Part shown: positions 62,630 to 64,000 of the stretch, one piece after another
Numbering within the stretch: the stretch's first letter is position 1
Layout: each line of letters opens with the position of its first letter
Origin: Gaoshiqia sediminis
GTDB taxonomy: Bacteria; Bacteroidota; Bacteroidia; Bacteroidales; Prolixibacteraceae
Assembly: GCF_025907915.1 (NCBI RefSeq)
Contig: NZ_JAPAAF010000002.1
Coordinates: forward strand, 288,866 to 352,865
DNA length: 64,000 nucleotides
Reading direction: 5' to 3'
Position numbers and translations under genes: made by a program
The notes under the pieces: model-generated
Seen by the model: only the letters and a program-made list of their open reading frames with translations
Database searches by the model: none
What the model was told of the DNA's origin: nothing

Positions 62630-63714
62630 GTGCAGTATATATAAATATAGCCTACACGCGCGGGAGCTTTTCCTTGAAGATGAATGTGGAAATTCCCGAA
62701 GGAATTATTGGTGTGTTCGGAGCTTCGGGGCACGGGAAATCCAGTTTGCTGAAATTGTTGGCCGGAATTGAGGATCCGGATTGGGGCAGGATTGTTATCC
62801 ACGGGAAGACCATGTTTGATAAGGATTTGAAGATTAAGGTGCCAGCTCGTCGACGGCGTATGGGGTTGGTTTTTCAGGAAGGCCGTTTGTTTCCGCACAT
62901 GTCAGTCCGCAAAAATTTGATGTATGGCTACCAGTCCTCCTCCTCCATCCATTTTAATGAGGTTGTTTCTTTGCTTGAGTTGGGCACTCTGCTAAGTAAA
63001 AAGCCGCGGGAATGTTCCGGTGGGGAAAAACAGCGCATTGCCATTGGCCGCATGTTGCTCGGTTCCCCTGAAGTGTTGATGCTCGATGAACCCTTTTCCG
63101 CACTCGATCAACGCTTGAGACGGAATATCATCCCGTACCTGATCAAAATCCATGAACGGTATCGCCTGCCAATATTGGTTGTGAGCCATGATATTTCTGA
63201 TTTGCTGATGCTCACCAACCAACTATTAATTGTTGAAGACGGTACTATTGCCGGTTTTGGGCACTATCATGATTTGTTGTTCGATCCTCAGTGCCAGCCC
63301 TTGCTCATGAACGGGGAAGAAGCCAATGCTGTACGGTTGCGTGCCCAAAGCATCGACAGGATTGGTGACTTGACGGCTTTCTATTATTATTCTGAGTATT
63401 CTTCTAATTGTTTATTGCTGGATACCATCTATACAATTGTCCCCGATGATCAGATCATTTTAAGCATCCCGCCTGCCAATGTTAGTCTTTCCAAAGAACG
63501 AATTGCCTTAATATCGAGCCGAAACCAATTGCAGGGAACTGTTACTGACATTAAATTCTCCGGGAAAAAGGTATTCTGCAGTGTTGATGTTGGCTTTCCT
63601 TTGTTGGTTGAAATTACTCGTCCGGCCCTCGAAAAACTGGATTTGAAGGTTGGCGATCCACTATTTTGTTTGTTCAAGACCGTTTCAATGAAAATTTTAT
63701 CGATAGGTAAGTAG
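62626..63714 (+). CDS. modC: Molybdate ABC transporter ATPase
   Basis: A 362-residue ABC ATPase: Walker A GASGHGKSSLLKLL, signature CSGGEKQRIAIGRML, Walker B VLMLDEPFSALD. The C-terminal part from about residue 295 (LQGTVTDIKFSGKKVFCSVDVG) is a MOP/TOBE-like domain that binds molybdate or tungstate in ModC. It powers molybdate import for FeMo-cofactor. Confidence 0.94.
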   Translation: MSAVYINIAYTRGSFSLKMNVEIPEGIIGVFGASGHGKSSLLKLLAGIEDPDWGRIVIHGKTMFDKDLKIKVPARRRRMGLVFQEGRLFPHMSVRKNLMYGYQSSSSIHFNEVVSLLELGTLLSKKPRECSGGEKQRIAIGRMLLGSPEVLMLDEPFSALDQRLRRNIIPYLIKIHERYRLPILVVSHDISDLLMLTNQLLIVEDGTIAGFGHYHDLLFDPQCQPLLMNGEEANAVRLRAQSIDRIGDLTAFYYYSEYSSNCLLLDTIYTIVPDDQIILSIPPANVSLSKERIALISSRNQLQGTVTDIKFSGKKVFCSVDVGFPLLVEITRPALEKLDLKVGDPLFCLFKTVSMKILSIGK

Positions 63715-63776
63715 CTGGTATTTAGTTTGTCGTCAGGTGATGCTCTGCGAAGTGAAAAATGTTTTTGTCAAAATAT

Positions 63777-63814
63777 GTTGCAGAACAAAAAAAGCTCTCT
63801 ATATTTGCAGCCGC
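63777..63814 (+). promoter_or_regulatory. Upstream member of a tandem promoter pair
   Basis: GTTG (63777-63780), 19-base spacer, then a perfect -7 TATATTTG (63800-63807), followed by CAGCCGC at the expected start region. It fits the Bacteroidota housekeeping consensus. Confidence 0.65.
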
Positions 63815-63909
63815 TTTGAGAGCCACCCGGGTTAGGCCGGGAGATTTGGAAGGAGCGTTCTGTAAGGGTTTTGGGTGATTTTGGCAATGGAAAAAACTTT
63901 TAAAAAGTG

Positions 63910-63948
63910 TTTGGAAGTTACAAATAAAGTCCTTTACTTTGCAGCCGC
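63910..63948 (+). promoter_or_regulatory. Downstream member of a tandem promoter pair
   Basis: TTTG (63910-63913), 21-base spacer, TACTTTG (63935-63941), then again GCAGCCGC. The shared TTTGCAGCCGC context with the promoter 135 bases upstream suggests duplicated promoters of a strongly expressed transcript, possibly an rRNA operon, beyond the window end. Confidence 0.6.
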
Positions 63949-64000
63949 AAAAAACAAGAGTTCACTGAAAAAATGGAGGGTTGGTTTTGAAACCTGAAGG

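Overview
The window looks like chromosome from a diazotrophic member of the Bacteroidota, probably of the Marinilabiliales/Prolixibacteraceae type. Supporting signs are promoter -7 boxes of the TAnnTTTG kind, short lipoprotein signals, families largely restricted to the phylum (DUF4834, Sb-PDE-type PHP phosphodiesterase, NodT-type efflux lipoprotein), single-chain glycyl-tRNA synthetase, and a cluster-III-like nif operon. This is inference from gene content; no database was searched.

Layout. (1) 1-20254, plus strand: an exopolysaccharide/O-antigen type locus with flippase, polymerase, several GT4 glycosyltransferases, a TviB-like UDP-HexNAc 6-dehydrogenase with an epimerase partner, a NodB-like deacetylase, a PglC-like initiating transferase, a DegT/PglE-like aminotransferase and a PglF/CapD-like 4,6-dehydratase. 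Together they could build an undecaprenyl-linked repeat from a HexNAcA sugar and a bacillosamine-type amino sugar. (2) 20511-26476: DUF4834 protein, glycyl-tRNA synthetase, a YjgN-like membrane protein, an outer-membrane beta-barrel, a lipoprotein and a PHP phosphodiesterase. (3) 26859-33712: a complete trpEGDCFBA operon preceded by a 22-codon leader peptide with three tandem Trp codons and an intrinsic terminator, i.e. a classical attenuator. (4) 33925-41109: a small conserved protein, a ZnuACB-type metal importer ending in a zinc-ribbon gene, yidD, a Cys-rich lipoprotein, a flavin reductase, rlmN and two hypotheticals. (5) 41145-47521, minus strand: marR-acrA-acrB-oprM efflux operon with a palindrome overlapping the promoter upstream of marR. 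(6) 47798-63714: a 21-bp minisatellite, twin palindromes, a sigma-54-like promoter, then nifH-nifI1-nifI2-nifD-nifK-nifE-nifN-nifB(X)-ferredoxin-nifV-ModE-like regulator-porin-unknown-modA-modB-modC. (7) 63777-64000: two tandem promoters with the same start context, apparently driving something strong beyond the window.

The nif/mod block reads as one functional unit: nitrogenase structural genes, PII-type switch-off proteins, FeMo-cofactor assembly (NifE/N/B/V), and molybdate supply (a possible outer-membrane porin and ModABC) with a ModE-like sensor domain. The junctions nifK/E, E/N, N/B and B/ferredoxin each carry a different kind of repeat or palindrome, unlike the tight or overlapping junctions on either side. 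The most interesting regulatory features are the trp attenuator, the paired 18-bp sites plus sigma-54-like promoter before nifH, and the operator/promoter overlap before the efflux operon. The most interesting unexplained genes are the porin and the small helical protein between the ModE-like gene and modA.
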